Shown here: piece after piece, positions 39,977 to 49,930 of the stretch
Layout of the letters: each line of letters opens with the position of its first letter
Numbering within the stretch: the first letter of the stretch is position 1
Assembly: GCA_030762175.1 (NCBI GenBank)
Contig: CM060833.1
Coordinates: 4,926,001-4,990,000 of the forward strand
Reading direction: 5' to 3'
Source: Metallyticus violacea
Taxonomy: Eukaryota > Arthropoda > Insecta > Mantodea > Metallyticidae
DNA: 64,000 bases
Made by a program: the position numbers and the translations under genes
Notes under the pieces: model-generated
Seen by the model: only the letters and a program-made list of their open reading frames with translations
Databases searched by the model: none
What the model was told of the DNA's origin: nothing

Positions 39977-40984
39977 TACCCATCCGGTATCAAAAGAGGC
40001 GACATACTTTTGAAATAGCTGTTACTCATTATCTCAACAATAACACTGATACACTCTACAGCTGCTGTGCTGTTGTCTGCCATCAATGCTATTGACTGAA
40101 GCTAAAATATTATTGGTATGGTAAGACAGAGAATTCTATCGTTATATTATCAAAGACTCTGAGGAAAGTGTTGCGACTAATTAACTGGCTTGGCCCGTCT
40201 TCTACAAGAGCAGGTGAGTGTTTTGAATTGGGGTAGACACAGAGTCACCGCTTTCTCCCAATTTCTGTAAACTCATTATGTAACTTCTCTGATCTAGCGC
40301 TCTGTAATAACCTTCAACTTGCTGAGGAATTCGCTTAGTTTTGGCAGCTCCTTGAAAAACACTGTTACCGCTAGAACGGTTTCAAAACGTGCTCCCCTTC
40401 CTCTCCCGGATGTATAGCCTGAACAAACAAAACTTTGGAAAATAAGTTTTGGTTATCTACTTTTCGACAGATTGAGCGGTCTAAATTTAATAATGGAACA
40501 GAAAATATTATTTCACCCATACTTTCGTTTAATTATTGAGTTTTCTTTTAGTTGATAGTTTTGAAAACCACCTTACTTAAAATCAAATAAATCTTAAGGA
40601 AATTAACGGCATGCTTCTTAAACACATTACAAACTTCAATATAAAAACACATCCCTACCTTCTCCCTTTAAGCTCAATAGATTGCTTTTTCTTTTGGCAC
40701 ATCTGGTGAGATCAACATACAAAATGGCACTAACCTGCAACGAAAAAAAATATTTTGTTAGATTTCTCATGCGATTATGTTATAAGAATAAAATTTGTAG
40801 ACTTACCAGTACAAAATTTTGGGATTTGTTTGCGATATCATTATCCCATCATCGTAAAAACATTTCAGCTGTTTTTAACGTCACGTCTGTACGAATCAGC
40901 ATTTTCTACAATAAAAATGTAAAATCTATACCGTCTAACTTGTTGATCTGTCAACCACAACTCCAGATCTTCAACCAACAACAG
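39977..40984. other. gene-less stretch containing a piece of repeat R2
   Basis: R2-like sequence at 40306-40365. The N-terminal half of a 191-codon open frame (40682-41257) lies here, but I recognise no family in it. Confidence 0.45.
40306..40365 (+). repeat. dispersed repeat R2, partial copy 3
   Basis: GCTCTGTAATAACCTTCAAC, TTGCTGAGGAATTCGCTTAG, TTTTGGCAGCTCCTTG match R2 at 31.4 and 53.7 kb. Confidence 0.6.
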
Positions 40985-41034
40985 AGTCGGTCCTGGTGGT
41001 GTAGTGGTTACCATACTTGCCTCCTAAACCCAAG
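40985..41034 (+). mobile_element. SINE-A tRNA head only, fused to SINE-B
   Basis: GTCGGTCCTGGTGGTGTAGT through CCTCCTAAACCCAAG matches the first ~48 bases of SINE-A and stops before the B-box. A complete SINE-B head follows within three bases. Confidence 0.9.
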
Positions 41035-41036
41035 AA

Positions 41037-41268
41037 ACCGCCACGGGTGGCTGAGGTCGTTCAGGCGAGGACTAGTGAGTGGGAGGTCTGGGGTTAGAAT
41101 CCCGCCAGAACCGTTCTCCCTGAGGTTTTTCCAAGTTTTCCACAGTCCTCAAAAATGGAAAATGCCGGGGATATACCCTAAAGCTAGGCCTGAAACGCTT
41201 CCTTGCTTAAAAAAAATATCCTTTCCTAATTTACCATTTCATCTCATGTATCATTAAGTGTTCATCGC
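41037..41268 (+). mobile_element. SINE-B copy, 3' end incomplete, part of a SINE-A/SINE-B chimera
   Basis: ACCGCCACGGGTGGCTGAGG to GTGTTCATCGCC; the last ~40 bases of the normal tail are absent. B-box degenerate (GGGTTAGAATCCCG). Confidence 0.9.
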
Positions 41269-41272
41269 CATT

Positions 41273-41549
41273 TTTTTTAATGATTTATTTAAGGACGCTT
41301 TTTAACAGCTCAGGTCAACAGCGTCCCATTCAACTCAGGGCATGAAACGGCCGACAAATTTTACTCAGAGGCCTCTCTTTCAGGCTTGAGGTTCTTTTTT
41401 CGTGCCGTAAATGTACGACACGGGACCCACGACTTTACTTCCCTTCCGAAGGAAGCTATACTTAGGATTTTTACGCCCGAAAAAAATCCATCGGTCCTGG
41501 CCGGGTTCGAACCCGGGTTTAGGAGGCAAGTATGGTAACCACCACCGAC
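41273..41549 (-). mobile_element. SINE-A copy, near full length with 12-bp duplications
   Basis: Reverse SINE-A. TTCATCGCCATT at 41261-41272 and 41550-41561. The head has lost about 12 bases (reads ACCACCACCGAC where ACCACTACACCACCAGGACC is expected). It inserted at the 3' end of the adjacent SINE-B. Confidence 0.93.
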
Positions 41550-41561
41550 TTCATCGCCATT

Positions 41562-42076
41562 AATAAAAGTATCGATAGTAGATAAAATGATCGAGATTTT
41601 GGCATATTACCATCATATGTGACCATGAGGCTTTGGCAATAAAACGAAATATCTGAAAGCATAACGTTATAATATGTTTCGACTCCTTTGTAAGACAGGT
41701 TAACAAAAGACAAGTACAACCCGTTTATAAATATTGTCAAGATAGACCATGTTCTTTTCATTTAAATATATTATGAAGCTTTCCCTACTTGTCAAAAGGT
41801 TTAAGGCGTCCAGTAATTTGGAAATTAGTGTGCTTTATAAAGGTTAATTATGCTTGCCAGTGGAGAAGTTCAGTTAATCTTGAAGTGCAGTAAAAGTAAG
41901 GGGTAAAAACGTAGCAGGTGGAGCAAATTGGATTATTTGTTAAGTTGCACTACCACTACTATAAGAAGTGGTTCCGTAGTACTGCAAGATATATTAGTAG
42001 GGGTTTTAGTGAGTACACTATATGGGAGTCCCGCACTGTCTGTTCTGGCGCTCATAAAGCGTTTTCACTTTAACGA

Positions 42077-42107
<31 letters not shown>

Positions 42108-42789
42108 TCTCGCTCATTGAAAGAGCGACTTTATTAATAAACGTTGTCAAGGAAAAATGTTCACTAGATCATGAGAAAGCTGGTAAAATAAATATTACAT
42201 TAGAACAAGTGAAAGCTTTCTTATATAAATCAAATTAAATATTCAGTGGAGCTCTTGATATGAGCTGAAACTTTTCCTCACACATAGGTATATAAGGTAA
42301 ATTGTATTTTGCATTACGTTCTTTTTTCAGTAGCCTGCTTAAAAGTGTTTGTCTTACTAGTAGAGAACATTGTAATTAAATATGAATAGCTAACCTTTTT
42401 TTATATCTGTACGGCTTTACAAAAGTCATGTGTGTTTAAATGATTCGTTAATTTTGCACTGCAGTAAATTTACTTAAAATACTTAATTGTTCTTATTAAT
42501 GTGTTAATAATATTTTCTATTATTTCATTACTTACTGTACTGCAGTAAACGACAATAGGCAGTAATTGAAATATTTTGTGAACAATTGCAGATTCTTAAA
42601 AAACATCCAACATTTTCTTATGATAAATAATCTCATCTTTAAACATAATACTGCGTAAATTTTTCGTATTTGCTATTAGTGGTAGTACAGCGATGATGGC
42701 AGCCATTTTTTATCTGTATTGTAAGGTCTGTGTTGTATATCTAGGTATAGGGCTGTACTATAAAAAAAATACTATACCTTTTTTTTACA
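41562..42789. other. gene-less AT-rich stretch with (AAT)n
   Basis: AAT trinucleotide run at 42079-42108. No coding signal recognised. Confidence 0.45.
42079..42108. repeat. (AAT)n microsatellite
   Basis: About ten AAT units. Confidence 0.95.
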
Positions 42790-43690
42790 CACATAATTTG
42801 GATAATAAATTTTAACTTCACAATATTTTAATTAGCGAAATGCGTAAATACACATGGTGCAGTGTCACTATTGTTACTTCTGTGCGAGTGGTGTGCAAGT
42901 TCCGCCTACAACAAAATGCAAGTGACACGTTTCAAAAATCTTCAGCTGAGGTCTATGAACAGTTTGTTCTGAGCTCAAAGACAGTTTAAAGAAAACAAAG
43001 ATGGAAGAAAACATGAATACCGCCACTGTCATTGCGAGAGAAGATTATCGAATAACATTAAGAACACTTTCAGAAAATCTGAAAAGTTCATTGGATGTCA
43101 CCCACACGCTGGTACCTGAAAAGTTGCACTTGAGACGTGTTAGTGCCCGGTGGGTTGCAAGACGGTTGTGTGCGAAGTTTGCTCCCAGTTGAAGACGATA
43201 TTGTGGGGTTTCTTTCAAAGGTAATCACTGCTGATGAAACTTGACTATATCATTTTAATCCTCAGAGCAAAGAGCAAAGTTCTGTAGGGCAGCTAACGTT
43301 TCACCCCCACCTCCAAAAAATGGAAATTTATTCATCTCATTTTTTATATTAAGGAATGATTTACCAGCATGTACAAGCAAATACTACAGAAATATGCTCA
43401 AAATTCTACAAGACCACGTTTCCTTGGAACAACCTGGATGCTGCACCACGATAATGCACGGCCGCACATCGTAAAGTGTGTCCCTTACCCTTTCTATTGT
43501 TCAGGTTTAGCCCTGTTTGTTTCCTTTTTCCCAAGTTGAAGAAAAACTTTCTTGGGAGACTTTTTCCATTCCAGAAGATGTGGCGACGACTACGGAAACG
43601 ATTCTGAAGGACATGTCAAAAAATTATTTGTAGATTGTCTTTGAAGACTGGCATAAACGCTGGGACATGTTCATTGCATATAAAAATTAT
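42790..43690 (+). mobile_element. mariner-F copy 3
   Basis: The 5' part (TTTTAACTTCACAATATTTT; TGTTACTTCTGTGCGAGTGG; GTGCAAGTTCCGCCTACA) is the family's shared leader. The element traverses the whole transposase, but without recognisable ends. Confidence 0.75.
43001..43640 (+). pseudogene. mariner-F transposase (disrupted)
   Basis: A 63-codon frame at 43001-43192 gives TATVIAREDYRITLRTLSEN, LKSSLDVTHTLVPEKLHLRR and VSARWVARRL, the second HTH and the conserved (A/V)SARWV motif. Next, in another frame, FLSKVITADET*LYHFNPQS then KEQS (43207-43273) is the first-Asp block. AAPR*CTAAH, read in the neighbouring frame as HHDNARPHIVK (43445-43480), is the second Asp. SGLALFVSFFPKLKKNFLGR (43500-43560) stands for SPDLAP.DFFLFPKLKK, with the third Asp region damaged. 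Several stops and shifts. Confidence 0.75.
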
Positions 43691-44984
43691 GGAACACTCT
43701 TGACACGGTTTCATCCAAAAAGTTGTTTTCAAGAATGCTAGAAAAATGTTGATAATCAACATCTGGACCAATGTTGTTTGCAAATGTATGTACAATTTCA
43801 ATCTTAATATTAATTACTTCAATAGTTTTTATAAAGGGTAGATTATTGTCTGTGTCTTGCCACTTTGAGACGAGCACCATATTTTTATGGTTATTTATAA
43901 TGTTATGTTTGAATATTGGGTAAATTATCATTAATATAAATGAAATTAGGATATTTTAATTGGTTACACTATGAAATCGGTCTGGTTTTAATAGAAACAG
44001 TTTCCTTATGAGTTCTGCATCATTCAGCCATGAGTCACTTCAGGGAAGTTTGTAATTCAACAGAGAGCAAGCAATGCAGGAGCTCTAAATCTGAAAGAAA
44101 AAAAAATCAATTAAACAGAAGGGTTTTTTTAAACCCCACCTACAAGATTATGCGCAAATTTATCGACAGGATTTACATTTCACGGTTTTCCTCGGCACCA
44201 ATCGTTAATGCGTCATCGATCAGCGTCATTCGCGAGAAGCAGGCAAGCAATCCTTTAATAACATTAGCAATGTTGCCAACAGTAATCTCTCACTCCAAAG
44301 TTACCAACCAATTTTTTTTCTCCCTCTAATTTTGTCCTCCTCCCACTAACCCTCCCAGCTTTCCGAAATTGAACTTGCATCGCAAACTAATCCAATCAAT
44401 GATATGGGGGATGGGGGAAGTTTCACGTAGCAAGGGGCCACCGCGTCCTGGGCGTTGTCTCAACAGAAAGATATGGCAATATGCAGGTCTCGTAACCTTT
44501 GCGAAGTTTTCTAATTGATGCCAGCGAGAGAAAATTAATTTATGAAATGCAGAGATAGGAAGGAAGGAAGGCACCCCCCTCAGATTTCCGTGTTTAATAA
44601 GCAAACCTCCATCTATTCTCGTTAAAAGGACGTGTACCATTGCGCCCAACTTTTTCTGTACTGTCATATATTTTCCCTGCACGCTGACCAAGGTAATTTG
44701 ATCAAGCTGAGAGTATCACCTGCTTGATACATCTTTATGTGCCGTAGAAAACAAATGAAAACGAGAGCAGCTCCCAGTTTCACTTGCTACAGTAGAGAAC
44801 GGTAAAAGGGCATAGGAACCCATCCATAGTTATACTAAAGTTTTCAGACACGTCAAGTTGGGACTGCGTACACTCACTGCAACTGTTACGTTTTTCATTT
44901 TCTCATACTCAAAAACCACTTGTCAAAGCACCTGCCACTCATTTTACTAAAGGGTTAAAAGTTCATTTTCATACACAGCCACAG
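43691..44984. other. gene-less stretch, nothing recognised
   Basis: 44020-44720 has a more balanced composition than its surroundings and matches no repeat in the window. A 121-codon minus frame (44326-44691) and a 99-codon plus frame (44030-44329) have no recognised motif. Confidence 0.4.
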
Positions 44985-45740
44985 TCTCTTCATGACTGGA
45001 AAATCCTCGCATGCTGTTTTTTACCACTGTAAAGAGAGAACAATCCTATGGAGCCAGGACAGGACTGTAGGGAGGATGAGTCGTGTGTATGATCTCTATG
45101 GACTCCAGGAACTGGATGACGATGTTAACCGTGTGAGCGGAGGCGTTGTTGTGGTGAAGCAGGACCCCGCCCCTCAAATCTTGTTTTTTGGACGGCGTTC
45201 TCAAAGGTTTTCGACAGGAGAGTGCAGTTTTTATGGCGTTTTAACGCCTAAGGCACCATAAGCGGTGAACATTGATGAAATATGAAATGATAAACTGGGA
45301 AAGGATTTTTAAGGGAGGAAATGTTTCAGGTTTAAGTTTAGGGTACCTCTCTGGCATTTGCCATTTATGAGGACTGAAGAAAACCTGGAAAAGAACCTCT
45401 GTCAGGGAGGACGGTTCTGGCGGAATTTGAATCCCAGACCTCCCGTTCACGAGTCCGCGACTTAACGACCTGAGCCACCCAGGGCGGTTCAGCAGCTGAC
45501 TGCGGTGTACCGCAGATGACCTTCCCAACACTTCGGCCGCTCTGTTGGTGGGTTGTCATCTGGAAAGACCCACACAGCTGACTGTCGATTGGTCTCCAGG
45601 TCAGATTGGTAAATCTGTTTCATCACCGGTGATGACATCAGAAACACGCCTTTAGCTTCCTCCGTCCAATATCTGCAGCACTTCTTTACACCATTCCACA
45701 CTGTCAAATAGTGGGGTACCCAACAGGAGTTCGTGATATG
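44985..45740 (-). mobile_element. mariner-E copy 1 interrupted by SINE-B
   Basis: Minus strand. 45495-45740: LFDSVEWCKEVLQILDGGS, VSDVITGDETDLPI then PGDQSTVSCVGLSR (first-Asp block), QPTNRAAEVLGRSSAVH. After the SINE-B (45234-45487): the second-Asp zone (VLLHHNNASAHTVNIVIQFL-like, 45090-45170) and a tail whose bases match 60.9 kb (rc GCATGCGAGGATTTTCCAGT). Frames broken. Confidence 0.7.
45234..45487 (-). mobile_element. SINE-B copy inserted in mariner-E
   Basis: Reverse SINE-B, from GCGTTTTAACGCCTAAGGCA to the head (rc CCGCCCTGGGTGGCTCAGG). Sits between two parts of the same transposase, so it inserted after mariner-E. No certain duplication. Confidence 0.9.
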
Positions 45741-45756
45741 AAGATGATTATGTAGA

Positions 45757-46027
45757 ATTTTTGACGGGTGGCCGAGGTCGTTAAGGTGCGGACTCGTGAG
45801 CGAAAGGTCTGGGGTTCTACCATCCTCTCTGACTGAGGTTTTTCCGGGTTTTCCTCAGTTCTCATACATGGAAAATACCGGGGAGGTACCCTAATCTTCG
45901 GCCTGGAACGTTTCCTTCCTTAAAAATGAGTACCTCCCAATTTATAATTTCATTTCATGTATCATCAGTGTTCACCGCCTGTGGTGCCTCTATAGCAAAA
46001 ACGGGCTTTAAACATTATTCAAAAAAA
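45757..46027 (+). mobile_element. SINE-B copy, near full length
   Basis: ACGGGTGGCCGAGGTCGTTA to GGGCTTTAAACATTATTC plus poly-A. First ~6 bases of the head missing. The B-box has lost bases (GGGGTTCTACC). Confidence 0.9.
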
Positions 46028-46560
46028 ATGCTGCTGGCGATCCAATCTGGAAGCCTGTCATGCCTGGATGTTCTCAAACGTTACGCGATTGTTTTCGCAT
46101 TTTTTCCACCGCGACGATGTTTTCCTCACATCTCTTCCTAATGTTTTCTGTAAGCGTAAGGTCAACAACAGCACAAACGATGATAAATCGATATTCCTAA
46201 AGAAGGTTAGACAGTGTTGCATTTTTCATTGCCTTTGCCTATTTATACCTGGACAGCATTATGCAGAAGGAAGTCTGTAAGTGGACATTGTTTACAAGAC
46301 ACAACGAAGACTTAAACCCAGGAATTCCAGCACCCTAAGGGAAGAACCATACCTGTATCACTTCACTTCTAAGCGTACAGAGTTTCAGTGTCGTCATAAA
46401 ATAACGTCATACTGCGATCCTACACTGCTGTGCTTTACTGGCATACTGGGAGTTGGCAGCCCCTGCCCCTTGACCAGCCAACTTTAAAAATTCCTGCAAC
46501 ATACCTGCGCCAGGAGTAAACATTACCCTTTACAAGTAAATAGTAGAACAGACTAACAAA
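46028..46560. other. gene-less stretch, nothing recognised
   Basis: No transposase or SINE signal recognised. Confidence 0.45.
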
Positions 46561-46573
46561 AGAGGTGTTATTT

Positions 46574-46620
46574 CATGTGAACTCACGTGAGCGAACTTGA
46601 GCTCACGTGAAATGACGTGA
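46574..46620. promoter_or_regulatory. clustered TCACGTGA (E-box) palindromes
   Basis: TCACGTGA occurs at 46583-46590 and 46603-46610, exactly 20 bp apart, with CATGTGA at 46574-46580 and GACGTGA at 46614-46620. TCACGTGAGC at 46583-46592 and GCTCACGTGA at 46601-46610 form a perfect 10-bp inverted repeat with an 8-base spacer. CACGTG is the class B E-box bound by bHLH and bHLH-zip factors; TCACGTGA is the MITF/TFEB/USF-type core. Function here is a guess; there is no gene nearby. Confidence 0.3.
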
Positions 46621-47011
46621 AAGCTTCCCAATTAAGAGGCAATACTACTACACAGAAAATATTAATGACATGACGTGAGCTATGTGTAAATTTATCGTTG
46701 ACTATGAACTTTCATTACAGCTTGTACAGTTGATAATTAATTTGCAACATTTTATGTCTCACATTCAGAGCTAAAATTTCTAGAAAATGCGGAGATTCTA
46801 CAGCACAGTTTTACTAAACTTAATATATAAGCATAAAAAATTAATTTTATTTGAAACTATATTGTGCTAAATATAAAACCTCAGTAAAACTCAAATTTAT
46901 ACAGAACTTTTGTAATCAAACAAACTTCATGAAAAGTAATCATCATGTTCTTGCTTTGCCGTAATAAATTAATTAATTTTCAAATGTGTCCATGAAGCCG
47001 CATGCACCACT
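46621..47011. other. gene-less stretch
   Basis: AT-rich; another ATGACGTGAGC at 46671-46681. Nothing else recognised. Confidence 0.4.
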
Positions 47012-47061
47012 GTTCCCATGGAAACTGGGGTAATGAGCTTGCATGCACGTTGCTATGCAAC
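47012..47061. promoter_or_regulatory. pair of RFX X-box-like sites
   Basis: GTTCCCATGGAAAC (47012-47025) fits the X-box consensus RYYNYY-NN-RRNRAC at every position. GTTGCTATGCAAC (47049-47061) is a near X-box, one base shorter, with perfect 5-bp inverted half-sites (GTTGC/GCAAC). RFX factors bind such sites upstream of ciliary genes in animals; in insects these act in ciliated sensory neurons. No ciliary exon is visible in the window, so function is inferred only from the motifs. Confidence 0.35.
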
Positions 47062-48179
47062 TGACATCGGCTACCGTATGTTTCTAATACTGACGCAGTG
47101 TGAGCCCTCTAGAGAGACGAGGAAACTGTTCCAATAAACGCCAGCACTTACGCTCACATGAAAGCAAATTGCTATTGTTTTAGAATGGATTAATTTAACC
47201 ATTGTTTCACACAGAAACAATTTCAGCTTTTGTGACTTACGTGGTTCGGCAAAACATGCTGAATCGATCAGGTTCTTAAAAAGCTGTTTTTATGCGATAT
47301 CATTTACAGAAGCAATAAAAGTTTAAAATGTTCTAGCATTTGGACTCTAAATTGAAGAGGTAACAGAAATCTCAATTTCTTTTTGAACAGTTAAAAAAGA
47401 AAATGTTTAAAATATTTTTTTTTTTTATATTTTTTATTTCTCTTCCTCCTTTATTTCCCTTCTATTCTTTTTCTCATTTTTATAACAAGCTTTTCTTTAA
47501 ATATTATATAATTAACATACACATACTATATGTATACACTATTTTCCTCTACGTCAAATGAGGCAAGTGATTATGACCCAAGCAAATTCGTCCTGTTTGC
47601 GAGCTTAATGAACTTTATTAAACCTCCTGAAATCCTTTTATCACTATAACACTGCTTTCGGCAAAGCAGGGGCCATCAGTACCGAAAAAGAGGTTGGAAA
47701 AGAATATTACACACCATTCGCCCTGGTACCCTAACAAAATGCCCAAAGAGAAAAACGTTTTCTTTATTTTCTTTCTAAGATGTAAAGGGAAGCAAAAAGG
47801 GGCAATTAAAAAACTTAAATAATAAAGCACTATTTTTCTTTCTTTTTCTTTTCCTTCCCCTCTAATTTAATTCCCTATTCTCTTATATTTCATCGCCAAA
47901 AAGCATAAGACATGGTAAAACAGGAACCGCTACATTTTTCCTTCAAGTCAAATGGGGTTAGTAGCTTTTTAAACAGATAAGTGCATTTGGCCATAACATT
48001 TGATATAAATCAAATAAACATTATTAACTCCATTTTTTTTCCTTCCTTCGTCGAATTTTTAACAATGCGGGAGATGTCATTAAGTCCGGCACCACTTGTT
48101 GATAAAGATAATGACTGTAATGTAAATACAATACCTACAAAGATTAATCAATAAAAATAATCATAATTTTCTTAGACAT
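47062..48179. other. gene-less AT-rich stretch
   Basis: Polypyrimidine-rich around 47420-47490 and 47840-47890. No coding, SINE or transposon signal recognised. Confidence 0.45.
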
Positions 48180-48654
48180 GATTTCTGGCGCTAAAATTTA
48201 ACTTTACAACATTTTGTTAGCTTGATGTACCCGTCAAACTACTTCCATTTTTGTCACTTCCGGTTCTAGGCTAAGGGATGTGTTTAAGTTGAGACATGTT
48301 CAGTTCCGCCTGCAGCAAAATGAGGTGACATACGACAACAATGTGCTGCTCCGAAACGCTGCTTTTATCTCCACAAATCTTTAGCTGAGGTCTATGCAAT
48401 GTCACTGTGAGAGAACAGCATTAAGAACTCTTTCAGAAATCCTGAACATTTTAATAGATCCACCCACATGCTGATAACTGAACAGCTGTTCATGAGCCAA
48501 GCCCATAAGTTCGGGCATTTATTTAGGTTAAAATAGGCAGTAATATAATTAAAATAAACTTTTATTAAAAGTGAAAACAGAGAGTGATATCACTCATTAT
48601 TAATCAAAATAAATATTTAATACTTTCTTTGTCACATAATTAAAGTACTTAAGC

Positions 48655-48942
48655 TTACTTTTCTTGGTTACAAGCAACAACAAGATGTTTTTTCAAGATA
48701 TTAACTGTCATAGTCAGCCGCCTGTCAGAGAGAACATTTTTCATCATGGAAAAAGAACGTTCTACTTCCACTGAAGTGATTGGAGCATATTTAAAACAAG
48801 TTATTTCGAAAGGACTCATACCAGTTACAACAGAACATTCACCTTTTAGGACATGGAAACGTTGATCAAGACAAAGTAAAGTAGCTTTGAATAGTCCTGG
48901 CGAATGAGCAAAAGATGTGCAGTGGTTTCTGGTCGAGTTCAT
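48655..48942 (-). pseudogene. hAT transposase C-terminal (dimerisation) fragment
   Basis: A 95-codon minus-strand frame, stop at 48655. Contains FKYAPITSVEVERSFSMMKN then VLSDRRLTMTVNILKKHLVV, matching the hAT C-terminal signature (P.TS..VERSFS..K.ILS.RR..LT..NL...L.V..N), followed by ACNQEK and the stop. That is the normal C-terminus position. Upstream residues (LFKATLLCLDQRFHVLKGEC) look like linker. The catalytic RNase-H-like core and BED finger are absent. In living elements this domain makes transposase dimers. An ATG near 48942 is likely incidental. Confidence 0.8.
48881..48907. repeat. 27-bp perfect inverted repeat, left arm
   Basis: GTAGCTTTGAATAGTCCTGG then CGAATGA is the exact reverse complement of 49131-49157. 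Lies in the hAT coding part (SPGLFKAT). Confidence 0.9.
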
Positions 48943-49130
48943 TTTCTGTTTATGCGTTTATAGGGGAATCGGGATAGTATATCTCTTACTTCTGTACTGA
49001 ACACATTGTAGGGACGTGCACAGTTGTACCGCTCTCATCTTTCTCGCTTGCAATTGTTTGTTACATTTATACAGCTGAGAAGCTACTCTCACAAATTTCC
49101 TAGAATTGTCTCACGCAGATCGATACAAGG

Positions 49131-49157
49131 TCATTCGCCAGGACTATTCAAAGCTAC
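49131..49157. repeat. 27-bp perfect inverted repeat, right arm
   Basis: TCATTCGCCAGGACTATTCA then AAGCTAC, the exact reverse complement of 48881-48907. Encodes SPGLFKAT on the plus strand. Confidence 0.9.
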
Positions 49158-49930
49158 AGTACTTCTCTCATGCTCTCTATTTTCTGGTATTCGTATGCCC
49201 GAGGTAGCCGTACGTCCCTTTCACTAATGAAGGTTCTGCTAATTAAAGAGCAGAAAGTTTTTGACTGCTTGTAAATAAATAAATGTATAACAAGATGCTC
49301 AGTAGATATTTTTGTGAGGTGAGCATGCCATTTAATTGTTATAACTTTTTTCAATTCGACATATTGAAATTCTTTATGTTTTTTTTAAAAGGTAAATGAT
49401 CGCAGAAAAAATCCATAAAAATAAAAAAGACAAAATAAAAACTGCACTATTGACCCCAAAGGTCGGAAACATGTTCATTTATATTTGATTCTTAAATATA
49501 TCCGCCCAAATAGAAAATGCGTTTTGCCTAACTTGCAGGCTCTGCTGATTAGACGTGTTTGCGCACGGTTAAAAAAGATGCGGAGTTTCTTTTAAAGGTA
49601 ATCACTGCTAATGAAAATTGGATACACCTTTTCGATCAGCTAAAGCTCTGTGTCTCTATCACACCTAAAAGAGCAAATGTTGTGCAGAATATCTCACCAA
49701 AATCAAAGCGATTTGTGTACCTCACCCCCTTTACAGTCCAGTATTAGCCCCGCGTGCTATTCCTTTTTCCCAAATTGAAGAAATACCTTCGCGGGAGGCA
49801 TTTTCCATCATCAGGTGCAGTGATGAAGGCTGCGGAGGCGATCTGAAGGACGAACATGTCTTTGAAGACTGGTAGAAACGGGGACAACTTTGAGAAAGAT
49901 CATCAAAATTATGATGATCAATAAAAAATC

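Larger units (their letters stand above)
48496..49548 (-). mobile_element. hAT-like non-autonomous element inside mariner-F
   Basis: The ends are weakly inverted: AGCCCATAAGTTCGGGCA at 48499-48516, and on rc AGCCTGCAAGTTAGGCAA near 49520-49540. Possible 8-bp duplications TTCATGAG (left) and CTGATTAG (right) share 5 of 8 bases with each other and resemble CACTTGAG at the empty site in copy 3. The interior encodes a hAT dimerisation domain on the minus strand. TIRs with 8-bp duplications are the hAT signature; decay makes this tentative. Confidence 0.5.
48180..49930 (+). mobile_element. mariner-F copy 4, split by an insertion
   Basis: Left part 48180-48495: leader (GCGCTAAAATTTAACTTTAC, GTCACTTCCGGTTCTAGG, TTCAGTTCCGCCTGCAGC) and N-terminal coding (ACTCTTTCAGAAATCCTGAA). 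Right part 49549-49930: ACGTGTTTGCGCACGGTT, VEFLLKVITANENWIHLFDQ-like first-Asp block (49570-49650), and the C-terminal tail (TTTTCCATCATCAGGTGCAG). Comparison with copy 3 shows the two parts are contiguous there (CTTGAG|ACGTGTTAG), so about 1.05 kb was inserted. Confidence 0.75.

Noticed and set aside
40682..41257. Longest open frame in the window (191 codons)
   Set aside because: Its C-terminal half is the translation of the SINE-A head and SINE-B (CSGYHTC..., SGRSGVRIPPEP), and its N-terminal half matches nothing that I know. It has no start or splice context.
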